Positions 1 through 8,935 of a stretch of DNA of 64,000 nt are shown here, piece by piece. The stretch lies in the NCBI GenBank assembly GCA_963664245.1, contig OY760934.1:1488001-1552000 (forward strand). Reading direction: 5' to 3'. Each line of letters starts with the position of its first letter. Within the stretch, counting starts at the first letter, position 1. The notes under the pieces were generated by a model. The model was not told the DNA's origin. It worked only from the letters and a program-made list of their open reading frames with translations, and made no database searches. Origin of the DNA: GCA-2711565 sp963664245 (GTDB lineage: Bacteria; Bacteroidota; Bacteroidia; Bacteroidales; GCA-2711565). A program made the translations under genes and the position numbers.

Positions 1-461
1 TGATTTTGTTTTGGAAGGATGCCTCGAAGTCCCGAGATTCCGGTCCCTCTCAACAAATTAATAAAAAGCGTTTCTACCTGGTCATCCTGATGATGGGCCG
101 TGGCAATGTATTTATACCCGTGAGCCTTCCTGATTTCTTCAAAATACTGGTAGCGCAGTTCACGAGCCGCCATTTGGGTCGAAAGCTTATTTTTCGAAGC
201 ATATCCGGCAGTATCAAAAACAGTCCTGTAAAAAGGCACCGAATATTTTTCGGCCAAGCCTTCCACCAGTTTCGCATCGCCATCCGACTCCTCCCCTCTC
301 AACTGAAAATTTACGTGCACAATTCCAAACTCATAACCCGCCCGGTGAAACAATTCGAGCATCACTACTGAATCTATCCCTCCACTGATGGTGAGCAAAA
401 TTTTATCTGAAGGATCAAACAAATTTTCTTGCTGAATGTATTTCCTAAATGCCTTGAACAT
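1..461 (-). CDS. tilS: tRNA(Ile)-lysidine synthase TilS, N-terminal part (cut by window edge)
   Basis: Translating the minus strand from the ATG at 461-459 gives an open frame to position 1 (about 153 codons) with no stop, so the gene continues outside the window. The protein starts MFKAFRKYIQQENLF and carries the PP-loop ATP-binding motif SGGIDS at about residues 29-34, followed by a conserved HVNFQLRGEESD stretch and the block ATAHHQDDQVETLFINLLRG, all typical of TilS. TilS is cytoplasmic and uses ATP and lysine to convert C34 of tRNA-Ile(CAU) to lysidine, which is essential for reading AUA codons. A TACCTTTG sequence (466-473, minus strand) resembles a Bacteroidota -7 box but lies so close to the ATG that it may be chance. 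This is the only housekeeping gene in the window and marks the left limit of the transporter array. Confidence 0.93.
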   Translation of the reverse strand, partial: MFKAFRKYIQQENLFDPSDKILLTISGGIDSVVMLELFHRAGYEFGIVHVNFQLRGEESDGDAKLVEGLAEKYSVPFYRTVFDTAGYASKNKLSTQMAARELRYQYFEEIRKAHGYKYIATAHHQDDQVETLFINLLRGTGISGLRGILPKQN

Positions 462-788
462 GATGCAAAGGTAAAAATTAATACCTTGATAATAATACTT
501 TCCCGTTTCTTCTTTAAGATAAAAAGAATGTACTCCATTGCCTTTATAGCCACCCCACAAACTGCATGCAGGAAGCTTCACACATTAAACTTGTTTTTAA
601 TATAACACTTACTTTTTTACATTTCTATTCATAGTTGATAACGCTGACACTACTACACACCTTTCTGCTCATGTTCACAAAAGAATTACATTTTAATGAT
701 TACAAAACTTGAATATCTATAAACGCAAAAAAGAGGAAACCATCCTGAAAACCAGAAGCCCCCCTTTCTTTATTATAATCCAACCCTA
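462..788. other. Intergenic stretch between tilS and the TlpA fragment
   Basis: This 327-base AT-rich stretch has no credible gene. It holds the tilS upstream region and, at 733-775, an imperfect stem (A/G-rich arm near 733-740 against the C/T-rich arm near 757-770) that could act as a weak minus-strand terminator for system 1. From position 750 rightwards the sequence is the near-identical copy of the 41.6 kb region described under the pseudogene. I see no tRNA or other RNA gene here. Confidence 0.5.
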
Positions 789-1075
789 CTATTTTACGAA
801 TAGCTCTTCTAATTTCTGCTCGAGTTTTTCTCTGTGAAGTTTGATGGCTACAATTGTACCGTTTTTGTCAACCAGATAATTTACAGGAACACTACTGACA
901 CCATACATTGCTACTACAGGACTTTTCATCTCAAGAAGATCACTTACATTAATCCAGGGCAACCTCCTTCTTTTGCTGCGGTTTCCCATTTATCCCTTTC
1001 ATGATCAAGGGTAAATGAGACTAATTCAAACCCTTTATCTTTATATTTTTCGGATTTTTTATTATTATATGTTCT
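789..1075 (-). pseudogene. 3' fragment of a TlpA-like thiol-disulfide oxidoreductase gene
   Basis: The last about 60 codons (ending ...QKLEELFVK) match the C-terminus of the intact TlpA protein at 41670-42833 almost perfectly. Upstream, homology continues in another frame: KYKDKGFELVSF and TLDHERDKWE correspond to KYKYKGFEIVSF and SLDHERNNWE of the intact copy. A one-base deletion near 965-975 separates the two frames, and nothing similar is seen beyond about 1075, so the CxxC motif, N-terminal domain and signal peptide are missing. Positions 750-959 differ from 41631-41840 at a single base (835), while 960-1075 is much more diverged, so the fragment looks like a mosaic. It lies directly downstream of the thioredoxin gene at 1084 but should be non-functional. 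Confidence 0.85.
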
Positions 1076-1083
1076 GATGTATT

Positions 1084-2253
1084 TTATAATTCTCCATTCA
1101 AACATTTTTGAGACCATAAATCTTTTCTCTCTTCCTCGGAAGCCATATCTACAGATTTTTTAGCCATTTTCATTGCTTCATCAATTTCCCCGACTTTGTA
1201 CAATGCATAAGCATAAGTATTAAGATTAACAAAGCCTTCATGCAGTTTAACCGCACGCTTTGCTATTTCTAAAGCTTTTTGCAAAATATCTTCTTTTACT
1301 TCTATTTTCGCATCAACAATCATCCATGCATATTGGTTCAAGATTTTTGCATCATCAAATACATATTTTAGAGCGTAGTCAGCAAGGCCATTGAGAAATT
1401 TGTTTTGGTCTGGATCGTTAAATAATTGTTGCAATTCCATTAGAGCAAATAGTTTGTTTGCAACTTCCTCATCCAATTCAATTAATTCTTTTTTCTTTTG
1501 TGCAATTGTCTCTTCATCTCTTGTTTTCATCGCATTATTGAGATCTTTTTCCATGGTCTTCTCAATAAAATTATTGATTGTAGCTTCACCAACTACATCT
1601 TTAAATTTTGCTTTATTTTCCATAACAAAGGTGAATTTTTTATCGTTCACAGATTTTATGGTAGCACTCATGATTTCAAGATCTTTAGCGTTGACCAATT
1701 CTTCGTTTGTCCGCTGGGCATAATAAGCTTCTGCAGCCTCATCAACATCTTCACGCAGATTTTTAGCTGTTAAAATATATTCCTGAAGAAAAGGAATGCT
1801 GCGTTCTCCATTATTGTATTTTTTTGTAAAACTTTTCCAACTTTTTTCAGTATCAAATGCCGTTTTAGCTGCTTCAATTAAAGCCGGAGCCGACATGCCA
1901 CCTAAAGCTTTGTGTTGAATATTCCCTTCTACATCTAACCATAATAAGGTTGGGTATGCTTTTACCCCGTATTTTTTTCTCAATTCAATTCCTTCACCTT
2001 TCTCCATATCCATTTTAATGCTCACGAAGTTGGCATTAAAATAATCTCCCACTTCTTTTTGAGTGAATACCTCGCTTGAAAGAAATTTACACGGGCTGCA
2101 CCAAACGGTAAAACAATCCATGAAAACCATTTTATTTTCAGCTTTTGCTTTTGCTAGGGCTTCGTCAAGGGTTCCGTGCTCAAATTCAATTCCTTGTGCA
2201 AATACACCTACTGAAAATGTAAATGCGACAATCACTAGTAATAATTTTTTCAT
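1084..2253 (-). CDS. Exported thioredoxin-fold protein with helical C-terminal region (WCSPC)
   Basis: 389 residues. A signal peptide (about 1-20, cleavage near FAQ) is followed by a Thioredoxin_7-like domain (about 22-130) with the active site WCSPC at 51-55 and the cis-proline segment AYPTLLW. An extra cysteine, C47 in DCFTVWC, lies five positions before the first active-site cysteine. The remaining about 250 residues are helical and end in TPR-like repeats. Five relatives of the same design occur in the window (14556, 18632, 28069, 29412, 30683). The family should act in the periplasm or at the outer membrane as a reductase or isomerase; the substrate is unknown. It follows the system 1 susD after a 165-base gap containing a stem-loop, suggesting expression below that of susCD. 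Confidence 0.85.
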   Translation of the reverse strand: MKKLLLVIVAFTFSVGVFAQGIEFEHGTLDEALAKAKAENKMVFMDCFTVWCSPCKFLSSEVFTQKEVGDYFNANFVSIKMDMEKGEGIELRKKYGVKAYPTLLWLDVEGNIQHKALGGMSAPALIEAAKTAFDTEKSWKSFTKKYNNGERSIPFLQEYILTAKNLREDVDEAAEAYYAQRTNEELVNAKDLEIMSATIKSVNDKKFTFVMENKAKFKDVVGEATINNFIEKTMEKDLNNAMKTRDEETIAQKKKELIELDEEVANKLFALMELQQLFNDPDQNKFLNGLADYALKYVFDDAKILNQYAWMIVDAKIEVKEDILQKALEIAKRAVKLHEGFVNLNTYAYALYKVGEIDEAMKMAKKSVDMASEEERKDLWSQKCLNGEL

Positions 2254-2356
2254 GATTTTCTTTTTATAGTTATTTTAATAGATTGAAATATCTTTTCCAA
2301 AATCCTTCTGTCGAAATGTTTTCAGAAAAACAAATCAGCCAATCCAATATTGGTAC

Positions 2357-2405
2357 GAACCGCCCTTAAGCCTGACAAACTTAGCATCAAACTTTAGGAC
2401 GGTTC
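2357..2405 (-). promoter_or_regulatory. Stem-loop between susD and thioredoxin gene (system 1)
   Basis: The arm at 2357-2370 (GAACCGCCCTTAAG) pairs with 2392-2405 (CTTTAGGACGGTTC) over 14 positions with two imperfect pairs, enclosing a 21-base loop. There is no T-run immediately after it on the minus strand, so it is more likely an mRNA processing, stability or attenuation element than a full terminator. Comparable stem-loops occupy the same junction in systems 3, 4, 5 and 6. Confidence 0.5.
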
Positions 2406-2418
2406 TGTGACAAAAAGA

Positions 2419-3861
2419 TTAAGGATTATTCTCCATTCCCGGATTTTGGGCCATTACTTTTTGAGGGAAACGTAATGTTAAACGTTCAGGTCTTAATGTA
2501 TAAGTTGTCTCGATTTCTCCGGAGGCTGTATAAATGACATGGGTGTATGTAGCATCTGAGAATAAAGGATCAACAGACAGCCTTCTCATATCAAACCAAC
2601 GATAACCTTGTAATGCAAATTCCCGGATGCGTTCATCCAGTATAAATTTAATAAGATCTAATTGTTGACTGGCAATTTCCACAGGCACAATAGCATCTTC
2701 CTGAGGCATTCGGTGTTTCCGTAATGTTTCAATATCCTCAACAGCTCCTGGAAGCTCATTCAGACGTGCTTTACATTCTGCTCTATATAAGTAAAGATCA
2801 GGGACATTAAAGCCAACATATACTGCCATGGGGCTACATCTCCTTAAGAAACCTTCCGGTAAGTTACCGAATGGAAAATATGTAGTTTTAAACCAATTCA
2901 ATCGCAGGTCAGAGTTGTCATACAATGCCACAGTTTGAGGAGGAAGTACTAGTTCATTCCAAACGTAAGACCAGCCATTCATCATTTGAAAACCGAGCAT
3001 ACTCTCCTTACAGCTCTCTACTGTTGGGTATTCGGGACCAAAAAACCCGATTGGAAGGAAAGCTCCTCCATCGGAAAATTCTACATTATAGTCATAAAGA
3101 CCTACCGGCACTGTTGCATTGCTCAAGTCTGCAATAGCGCCATTGAACAAGGGCAAGGCCTCATTAAATTTGCCCATATACATATACGTTTTCCCTAGTA
3201 AGGCTTTTGCAAATGCATCAGACGGTCGCATACGCTCATCCATATGGGGAAGATCGGGGATGGCTTCAACCAAATCGTTGACAATAAAATCATATACATC
3301 TTTTACACTGGCTCTGGTAAAATCATTTAATGTAATATCTGATTCTGTGATAATCGGGAATCCCGGATCAGTAGCAGAACTCACCTCATTATAGGGCTTC
3401 CCATAAAAATTAATTAACCATAAATAGGTATTGGCACGACCGGCCAAAGCTTGAGCACGTATCGATTTTTTCTCCTCTTCAGTTCCACCTTTGGAATCCA
3501 TGACTTCGTTTATAATCTTATTATAACAATAAAGCATAATCATAAATTGTTTCATTTCATCTGCATCTTCATCATTATCATAGATTATATCCTCCCATTT
3601 GAAAGAACGTGAAGAATGTAGATCTGTAATTTGGAATTCAGGCTCTATGGCAGCTATCTCATCACCCATAACAATTGGTGCAGTCGAAATTTGATCGACT
3701 AAATCGCGATTGTTAAGTAATAAGTCGTAATCCCATGTTTTATCTGGGATCAATTTCCCTTTAGGTTTAACCTCCAGGAAGCTATCTTTACAGGATACCA
3801 GCCCAAGCATAATCAATACTAATAGAGCTGTTATTTTTATATATTTAGTTCTTGTTTGCAT
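2419..3861 (-). CDS. SusD/RagB-family outer-membrane lipoprotein (system 1)
   Basis: 480 residues. An N-terminal hydrophobic segment ends in a lipobox (GLVSC, Cys at about 24) followed by KDSFLEVKPKGK, the usual SusD opening. The middle has the SusD tetratricopeptide pattern (RAQALAGRANTYLWLINFYGKPY; AKALLGKTYMYMGKFNEA), and the C-terminal part has YLYRAECKARL and the closing DERIREFALQGYRWFDMRRL block that marks the RagB/SusD family. SusD proteins are surface lipoproteins that form the hinged lid of the SusC channel and bind substrate. The gene follows susC by 29 bases, as expected for a translationally coupled pair. The substrate cannot be read from sequence. Confidence 0.93.
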   Translation of the reverse strand: MQTRTKYIKITALLVLIMLGLVSCKDSFLEVKPKGKLIPDKTWDYDLLLNNRDLVDQISTAPIVMGDEIAAIEPEFQITDLHSSRSFKWEDIIYDNDEDADEMKQFMIMLYCYNKIINEVMDSKGGTEEEKKSIRAQALAGRANTYLWLINFYGKPYNEVSSATDPGFPIITESDITLNDFTRASVKDVYDFIVNDLVEAIPDLPHMDERMRPSDAFAKALLGKTYMYMGKFNEALPLFNGAIADLSNATVPVGLYDYNVEFSDGGAFLPIGFFGPEYPTVESCKESMLGFQMMNGWSYVWNELVLPPQTVALYDNSDLRLNWFKTTYFPFGNLPEGFLRRCSPMAVYVGFNVPDLYLYRAECKARLNELPGAVEDIETLRKHRMPQEDAIVPVEIASQQLDLIKFILDERIREFALQGYRWFDMRRLSVDPLFSDATYTHVIYTASGEIETTYTLRPERLTLRFPQKVMAQNPGMENNP

Positions 3862-3890
3862 AATAAATATTTTTTATGTTTTAATGATCT

Positions 3891-6800
3891 TTAAAAAGCA
3901 ACCCGAAGGCCTAATGTTAAAGTGTTTTGATTTACTGGGATAGTGATGATGCTATTATCATAACGATCTGAACCAGTAAATTCCGGGTCAAGGCCATGCT
4001 TGTTGGCTTTCCATAACATAATGTTTGATACTTGTGCCCTTAGGATAATTTCATCAATATTAATCCGGCTGAGAAGGCTTTTAGGCAAACTGTATGAAAG
4101 TGTGATATCGCGTAGTTTTATGAAGGAAGCACTAAATACATTAATATCTCCCATATTATAATAGTTTATATCTCTACGGCTATTTTCAGTTCTATTGGTG
4201 ATATAAGCTGGAATGTTTGTAATATCTTCGTCTCCGGGTTTTTTCCAACGATTAAAGATTTCAACTGACACATTTCCACCGGTTCCAGTAGAACCAGTAT
4301 GATGAGCAAACTCTCCTGTAAAATTATTTTCAGCAGGCTTTCTCATTACATATCCTAAATTGTAAACAATATTAGCTGAAAGGCTAAATTGTTTATATCG
4401 GAATGTATTTGAAAATCCGCCACTCCATTTTGGCTGCCTGGTCCCCATAAAAACAACGTCTTCCGCCGTAGCGGCATTTGGAGCTTTGGTAATATCTCCA
4501 TTTGCCAGCATTATCTGTGGATCGCCCATTTCATCCAAACCAACATATTTGTATGCAAATACGGCAAAAGCTTCATAGCCTTCCAGGAAGGCTGTGTTGA
4601 GCTTTTCCCAATCCCCTGTAATAGGAGTTTCTGAATTTAGTTTGGTGATCTTATTTTTATTATAAGAGAGTACAAATAAACTGGTCCAGCTGAAATCCTT
4701 TTTTTGAATGTTCAGAGAGCTTAAACTAAGTTCGAACCCCTTATTTTCCATATCTCCTAAATTTCCTATAGTAGAGGAATATCCGGTGAAAGCATTGGTG
4801 GGGTAATATCCGATTAGATCCGTGGTCTTCTTTGAATAAAAATCAATTGTACCGCTTAACCTATTATTAAACAAGGCAAAATCTATTCCAATATTAAGGG
4901 ACTTCGTGCTCTCCCATGTAAGCTTGCTATTGGCAGGTGATGTAATCACACTTGTAAGTCCATTTTTGTACCTAGAACTAGCATTTGCCTGAATAATGTC
5001 GTAAGATGAAGCTGTACCGGGAATAGGTGAATTTCCTGTAACACCAAAAGTAGTCCTAAGGGCCAAGTGATCAATCCAGGATTGATTTCCCATAAAGTTC
5101 TCATCACTTACATCCCATTTAAAACCAAGACCCCAAACCGGCTTATTTTGGGCTGACTTTTCAAGCCCGAATAAATTGCTTTCGTCAATTCTCCAACTTC
5201 CATTAAATGAATATTTCTTGTCAAAAGTATAAGCTACGTTTGCATAATAAGAAGAAAAACGAACTAGTGGCTCACTCTGATTAAAATAATCAGGTCTTAA
5301 ACTGGATCTACCACCAACTTGTGGTACTACAGCTCCACTGATTCCTTTTGACAACATCTCATAATCCACTGGAGAAAAGGTTTGCAAAGCTTCATTATAT
5401 CCTCTTACCGTATTCCCATTTAATTTAGTTAATTGTTCCTGGGCTTCTTGTCCAAATAATACAGTTAATTCATGCTTCTCCATAAAGTTTTTTTCAAAAG
5501 TCATCTGGTTCCTGATTGTCCAGTTTCTACTAAACTGATTTTGGATCGAGTATCTACCACCAGTTTCAGGAAGATAGTGAATGGGTGTATCTTCTGGAGT
5601 TTCTGCAACTGTAAATTGCGCCACCTCAACTCTTACCAGATAGCTTTTTTCATCATCATACTTTGTGATTTCTGAATTGTTCCTAACATAACCATAAACC
5701 CCTTCAAATTTTAAACCGGGCAACACATCTACAGTTATACCTCCTGTAATTCGGGCTAAAAACGCATTCCCTTTTGTATAGCCATAATTAAATTCATCAA
5801 GTGGATTCCAATCCAGGTCAATGCGGCTTCTCTGTTCAAATTGCTTACGGTCCGGCTCACTAAAATATCTCATATAGGGCATAGAAAGATTGTTACCTTC
5901 TGCGTCCTGAAACCTTTGGTAGGGATAAAAACGATTGCCTATGCCGAATGTTCGTTTTGCCTCTGTAACCGTTCTTGTTAGGTCTGTGATTAGGTATAAG
6001 CGAATATTCTTTTTTAAGTTTAAATCTTGTCTAAAATTTATTTTATAGTCTTCATCCTTTTCACCCGGCTGATCACTTTGTGTATTCGTATAAGACAAAG
6101 AGCCATAAAAAGTATAAGAATTACTACCTCCTGACAGTGTGAGGGTATGATTCATCAAAGAAGCATTGCGATACCATAGATCAGAAATCTCTTGAAGATT
6201 ATTGATGGATGCCAGGCTGTCAAGTTTTGCATTGGCTTGGGCTTCTGTAATATTTCCCAAAAATTGGTCATACAATATGACCTCATGTGGGGGAACTCCA
6301 TGTGATCCTGTATTAACATAATTAAAAGCATCTGAATAGGGAACTGCTACCGGATCAAAAAGTTCTTTAGCTGTTTGAATGAATTGTTCACTGTTTAAAC
6401 CCGGTAAATAATTTAAATCCGGTTTGCCCTGAAAATTAACAAAAGCATCATAGGTGACTTTTATTTTATTATCAGTAGCCTTCCCCTTTTTTGTGGTGAT
6501 AACAATAACTCCGTTTGCAGCACGAGAACCCCAGGCCGAAGCTGCGGTGGCATCTTTTAATACTGATATGTCTGCAATATCTTGTGGATTAATTGAAGAA
6601 ATATCACTCATTTGAATTCCATCCACAACGTAGAGCGGGGATCGATTTGCATTAATTGATGACAGACCTCTTATTAAAAGACCTTCAGCATTTGGAGCAT
6701 TATTTGTCGTTAAACCGGGAATTAATCCATCCAAACGATTTAATACATTCATACTACTGGTTCGGTCTTGCACAACATCCAAGTTCGGTTTCGCAAAAGA

Positions 6801-7487
6801 TCCGGTAACCCGTTCTTTTGGAAGCGTTTGATAACCTGTAATAACCACTTCATCCAGGCTATTTTCCGACTGCTTTAAAACGATAACGAGTTCCGTTTCA
6901 TTTCCAACTACTATTTTCTGTTTTTCAAAACCGATGTAAGAAACAATTAGTACAGGAGCCTCAGTAGACAGTTCCAATTTAAAATTTCCATTTTCATCAG
7001 AAGTTGTTCCATTTAAGGTTCCTTCTTCCAAAATAGTGGCACCGGGCAAAGGGAATTTTTCTTCATCGGTTATTTTTCCTTTTACCTCTATAACTTCCGA
7101 TTTAGTTTTTTTTGAGGGAACGTTTTTTTGCCCCACCGGTTTAATAATAATCACCTTGTCAACAATTTCATAAGTCAGTTTTGAACCCTTGAAACAAAGT
7201 TCAAGCACTTCTTCAATCGTTGCATCAACGACGTCAATGTCGATCTTTTTAATTGTATCCATCTGTTCATCTGAATAAAAAAACTCAAAATCACTTTGAG
7301 ATTGGATGGCTGCAAGAACTTCCAAAATACTTGCATTTTTCAATTTAATAGTAAACTTTGTTGAGTGAGAATCCTCGCCGGCCGAAACCTGCATTACACC
7401 CAACAGCAAGAAAATAAGCAGGAACTTAGAAAATAGAAGCACCTTTTTTTTCTTGTTCAACCAAGTTAATAGTTTTCTTTTTTTCAT
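3891..7487 (-). CDS. SusC/RagA-family TonB-dependent transporter with STN signalling domain (system 1)
   Basis: 1198 residues. Signal peptide about 1-37; STN domain (about 45-115) with the core FTIKLKNASILEVLAAIQ; CarboxypepD_reg-like beta domain (about 132-215, PLPGATILEEGTLNGTTSDE); TonB-box-like and plug region starting DEVVITGYQ, with LYVVDGIQMSDISSINPQDI and SAWGSRAANGVIVITTKKG; then the 22-strand barrel ending TLGLRVAF. SusC forms the outer-membrane channel that imports SusD-bound substrate with TonB/ExbBD energy. The STN domain implies trans-envelope signalling to the adjacent FecR (7629). The start at 7487 is preceded on the sense strand by ACAAATTT, a sequence shared with other susC starts here and, read on the other strand, a TAAATTTG promoter box. 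Confidence 0.95.
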   Translation of the reverse strand: MKKRKLLTWLNKKKKVLLFSKFLLIFLLLGVMQVSAGEDSHSTKFTIKLKNASILEVLAAIQSQSDFEFFYSDEQMDTIKKIDIDVVDATIEEVLELCFKGSKLTYEIVDKVIIIKPVGQKNVPSKKTKSEVIEVKGKITDEEKFPLPGATILEEGTLNGTTSDENGNFKLELSTEAPVLIVSYIGFEKQKIVVGNETELVIVLKQSENSLDEVVITGYQTLPKERVTGSFAKPNLDVVQDRTSSMNVLNRLDGLIPGLTTNNAPNAEGLLIRGLSSINANRSPLYVVDGIQMSDISSINPQDIADISVLKDATAASAWGSRAANGVIVITTKKGKATDNKIKVTYDAFVNFQGKPDLNYLPGLNSEQFIQTAKELFDPVAVPYSDAFNYVNTGSHGVPPHEVILYDQFLGNITEAQANAKLDSLASINNLQEISDLWYRNASLMNHTLTLSGGSNSYTFYGSLSYTNTQSDQPGEKDEDYKINFRQDLNLKKNIRLYLITDLTRTVTEAKRTFGIGNRFYPYQRFQDAEGNNLSMPYMRYFSEPDRKQFEQRSRIDLDWNPLDEFNYGYTKGNAFLARITGGITVDVLPGLKFEGVYGYVRNNSEITKYDDEKSYLVRVEVAQFTVAETPEDTPIHYLPETGGRYSIQNQFSRNWTIRNQMTFEKNFMEKHELTVLFGQEAQEQLTKLNGNTVRGYNEALQTFSPVDYEMLSKGISGAVVPQVGGRSSLRPDYFNQSEPLVRFSSYYANVAYTFDKKYSFNGSWRIDESNLFGLEKSAQNKPVWGLGFKWDVSDENFMGNQSWIDHLALRTTFGVTGNSPIPGTASSYDIIQANASSRYKNGLTSVITSPANSKLTWESTKSLNIGIDFALFNNRLSGTIDFYSKKTTDLIGYYPTNAFTGYSSTIGNLGDMENKGFELSLSSLNIQKKDFSWTSLFVLSYNKNKITKLNSETPITGDWEKLNTAFLEGYEAFAVFAYKYVGLDEMGDPQIMLANGDITKAPNAATAEDVVFMGTRQPKWSGGFSNTFRYKQFSLSANIVYNLGYVMRKPAENNFTGEFAHHTGSTGTGGNVSVEIFNRWKKPGDEDITNIPAYITNRTENSRRDINYYNMGDINVFSASFIKLRDITLSYSLPKSLLSRINIDEIILRAQVSNIMLWKANKHGLDPEFTGSDRYDNSIITIPVNQNTLTLGLRVAF

Positions 7488-7499
7488 AAATTTGTAATG

Positions 7500-7588
7500 T
7501 TTAGTTAAACTTAATGTTCACTAACCTAGAAGTTAATGAATGTTTTTGTTTACAGTCGGAAGATGTTCGCGCATCTTCCGACTTTTTT
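7500..7588 (+). ncRNA. Predicted antisense small RNA between susC and fecR (system 1)
   Basis: On the plus strand TAAATTTG (7487-7494) fits the Bacteroidota -7 box TAnnTTTG and overlaps the susC start codon. A strong intrinsic terminator follows: AGTCGGAAGATG (7554-7565), loop TTCGCG, CATCTTCCGACT (7572-7583), then T6 (7583-7588). The T-run exists only on the plus strand, so this terminator serves transcripts running against the operon. The outlined RNA (about 89 nt) would be complementary to the susC leader. Antisense RNAs at this position are known from Bacteroides sigma/anti-sigma-controlled SusCD loci (DonS type). I found no clear -33 box, and transcription is inferred. Confidence 0.45.
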
Positions 7589-7628
7589 AACTCATTTTAT
7601 ATATTGATTTACACAAAGTAGTTTCATA

Positions 7629-8819
7629 TTATTGCCTTACCCCTTTAACTACCACAACATCTTTTGTAACCTCAAACTCAATATTTGTAGCAAGTTCGAT
7701 GATACGCAGACTTTTACTGATATCGTCATATTTTTTCAGGGTTCCAGTAAAATGATATTGTTTCGTACTCTCATCCTCATAAAATACCTCCTTATTATGC
7801 CAGCGTCCCAATTTTTTCATAACACTCTCCAAATCTTGATATTCAAAAATGTATTTACCTTCCTTCCATGAGGTATAAAGCAGGGTATTCACTTCTTTCT
7901 TTTCAAGTTTCTTTTCATTCTTTGAAAAAAGAACCTGCTCTCCCGGGTTCATTTTCATTTCAGAAGAAGCTACCTTGATCTTCACCGCTCCTTGCACCAA
8001 AGTAGTTTGAATGGATTCGTCACTACGATAAGCACTCACATTAAACTCGGTTCCCAGAACTTCAACATCCATCCCATCTACAGAAACAATAAAGGGTTTT
8101 TGTTCATTTCTTGCGATTTCGAAATAAGCCTCACCCATTAATTCTACTCTCCGTTCTTTATCTTTAAATACCGAAGGGAATTTCAGGGAAGAAGCTGCAT
8201 TAACCCATATTTTCGAACCATCACTCAACACAATACTATAAACCCTTGCCTTGGGAACCACCAAGGTGTTCAAATTGGGTGATTTTACCTCATCAGCGTC
8301 TCTATTATAGTTAAGTGTTGCTATTTCTTTATCAATATGGGCTCCGCTAATTTTCGTTAATGTATCCGGGTTTATTTTTGTTAAATCCAATAAACGCCCA
8401 TTATCCAAAACCAAAGTGGCTTCCTGTAAATTTAAGGGGTTTTCCTCCTGAATGATCTCCTCCAGAGTGTAGCTCCTGTTTGTATCATAGATGTAATAAA
8501 CTGAAGCAATAGCCAAAGGGATTAACAGAATAGCCGCATATTTCAAAATAGCTGGCAACAATAAAGCACGTTTAGAGGCAGAGATGTTTTTCTGTAATTT
8601 TGTATTAATCCTTTCCCAGGCAAGATCGTTTTTTATAGCTTTGAAAGCTTGGTATTTGGTCAAAACATTTTTACGGGTTTTTAACTCCTCATACAAACGG
8701 ACATTTTCATTTGAATAAGAAAGCCACTGATCAAGCAGTCTTTGCTCATCATTGTCTATACTCCCGTATAGCTTTTTAATTATAATTTCAGGGATTTTAT
8801 AATAGGCTGCTTTTTTCAT
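7629..8819 (-). CDS. FecR-family anti-sigma factor (system 1)
   Basis: 396 residues. The cytoplasmic N-terminus has the usual anti-sigma opening (IIIKKLYGSIDNDEQRLLDQW, S.ENVRLYEEL), one membrane helix lies at about 86-110 (ILKYAAILLIPLAIASVYYI), and the periplasmic part contains the FecR domain (LVVPKARVYSIVLSDGSKIWVNAASSL; GEAYFEI; VLGTEFNVSAY) followed by a C-terminal DUF4974-type domain (YTSWKEGKYIFEYQDLESVMKKLGRWHN). FecR holds its sigma factor (8936) and is expected to respond to the STN domain of the SusC encoded next (3891). The 116-base gap after the sigma gene and the terminator at its own 3' end set it slightly apart from susC. Confidence 0.93.
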   Translation of the reverse strand: MKKAAYYKIPEIIIKKLYGSIDNDEQRLLDQWLSYSNENVRLYEELKTRKNVLTKYQAFKAIKNDLAWERINTKLQKNISASKRALLLPAILKYAAILLIPLAIASVYYIYDTNRSYTLEEIIQEENPLNLQEATLVLDNGRLLDLTKINPDTLTKISGAHIDKEIATLNYNRDADEVKSPNLNTLVVPKARVYSIVLSDGSKIWVNAASSLKFPSVFKDKERRVELMGEAYFEIARNEQKPFIVSVDGMDVEVLGTEFNVSAYRSDESIQTTLVQGAVKIKVASSEMKMNPGEQVLFSKNEKKLEKKEVNTLLYTSWKEGKYIFEYQDLESVMKKLGRWHNKEVFYEDESTKQYHFTGTLKKYDDISKSLRIIELATNIEFEVTKDVVVVKGVRQ

Positions 8820-8935
8820 TTCTAAGGTTTTACATCTATATAACGCTAAACCTAAAAAAAACGATTAGTCTGATTTGCTTTTTTTTCTAAAATTTATTTA
8901 TCAAGAAAAAATTTAAAGCTTTCAATGGCTGGATT

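Noticed and set aside
6..371. 121-codon open frame on the plus strand
   Set aside because: It runs antisense to tilS, whose PP-loop and other motifs are clear on the minus strand, and its translation has no recognisable features.
2419..7487. Reading the SusCD pairs as polysaccharide utilisation loci
   Set aside because: No glycoside hydrolase, polysaccharide lyase, sulfatase, carbohydrate esterase or hybrid two-component regulator is encoded anywhere in the window.
7554..7588. Terminator of the fecR transcript
   Set aside because: The T-run lies on the plus strand only; on the minus strand the stem is preceded by A's and followed by mixed sequence, so it would not stop fecR transcription efficiently. 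The same polarity holds in the other four systems.
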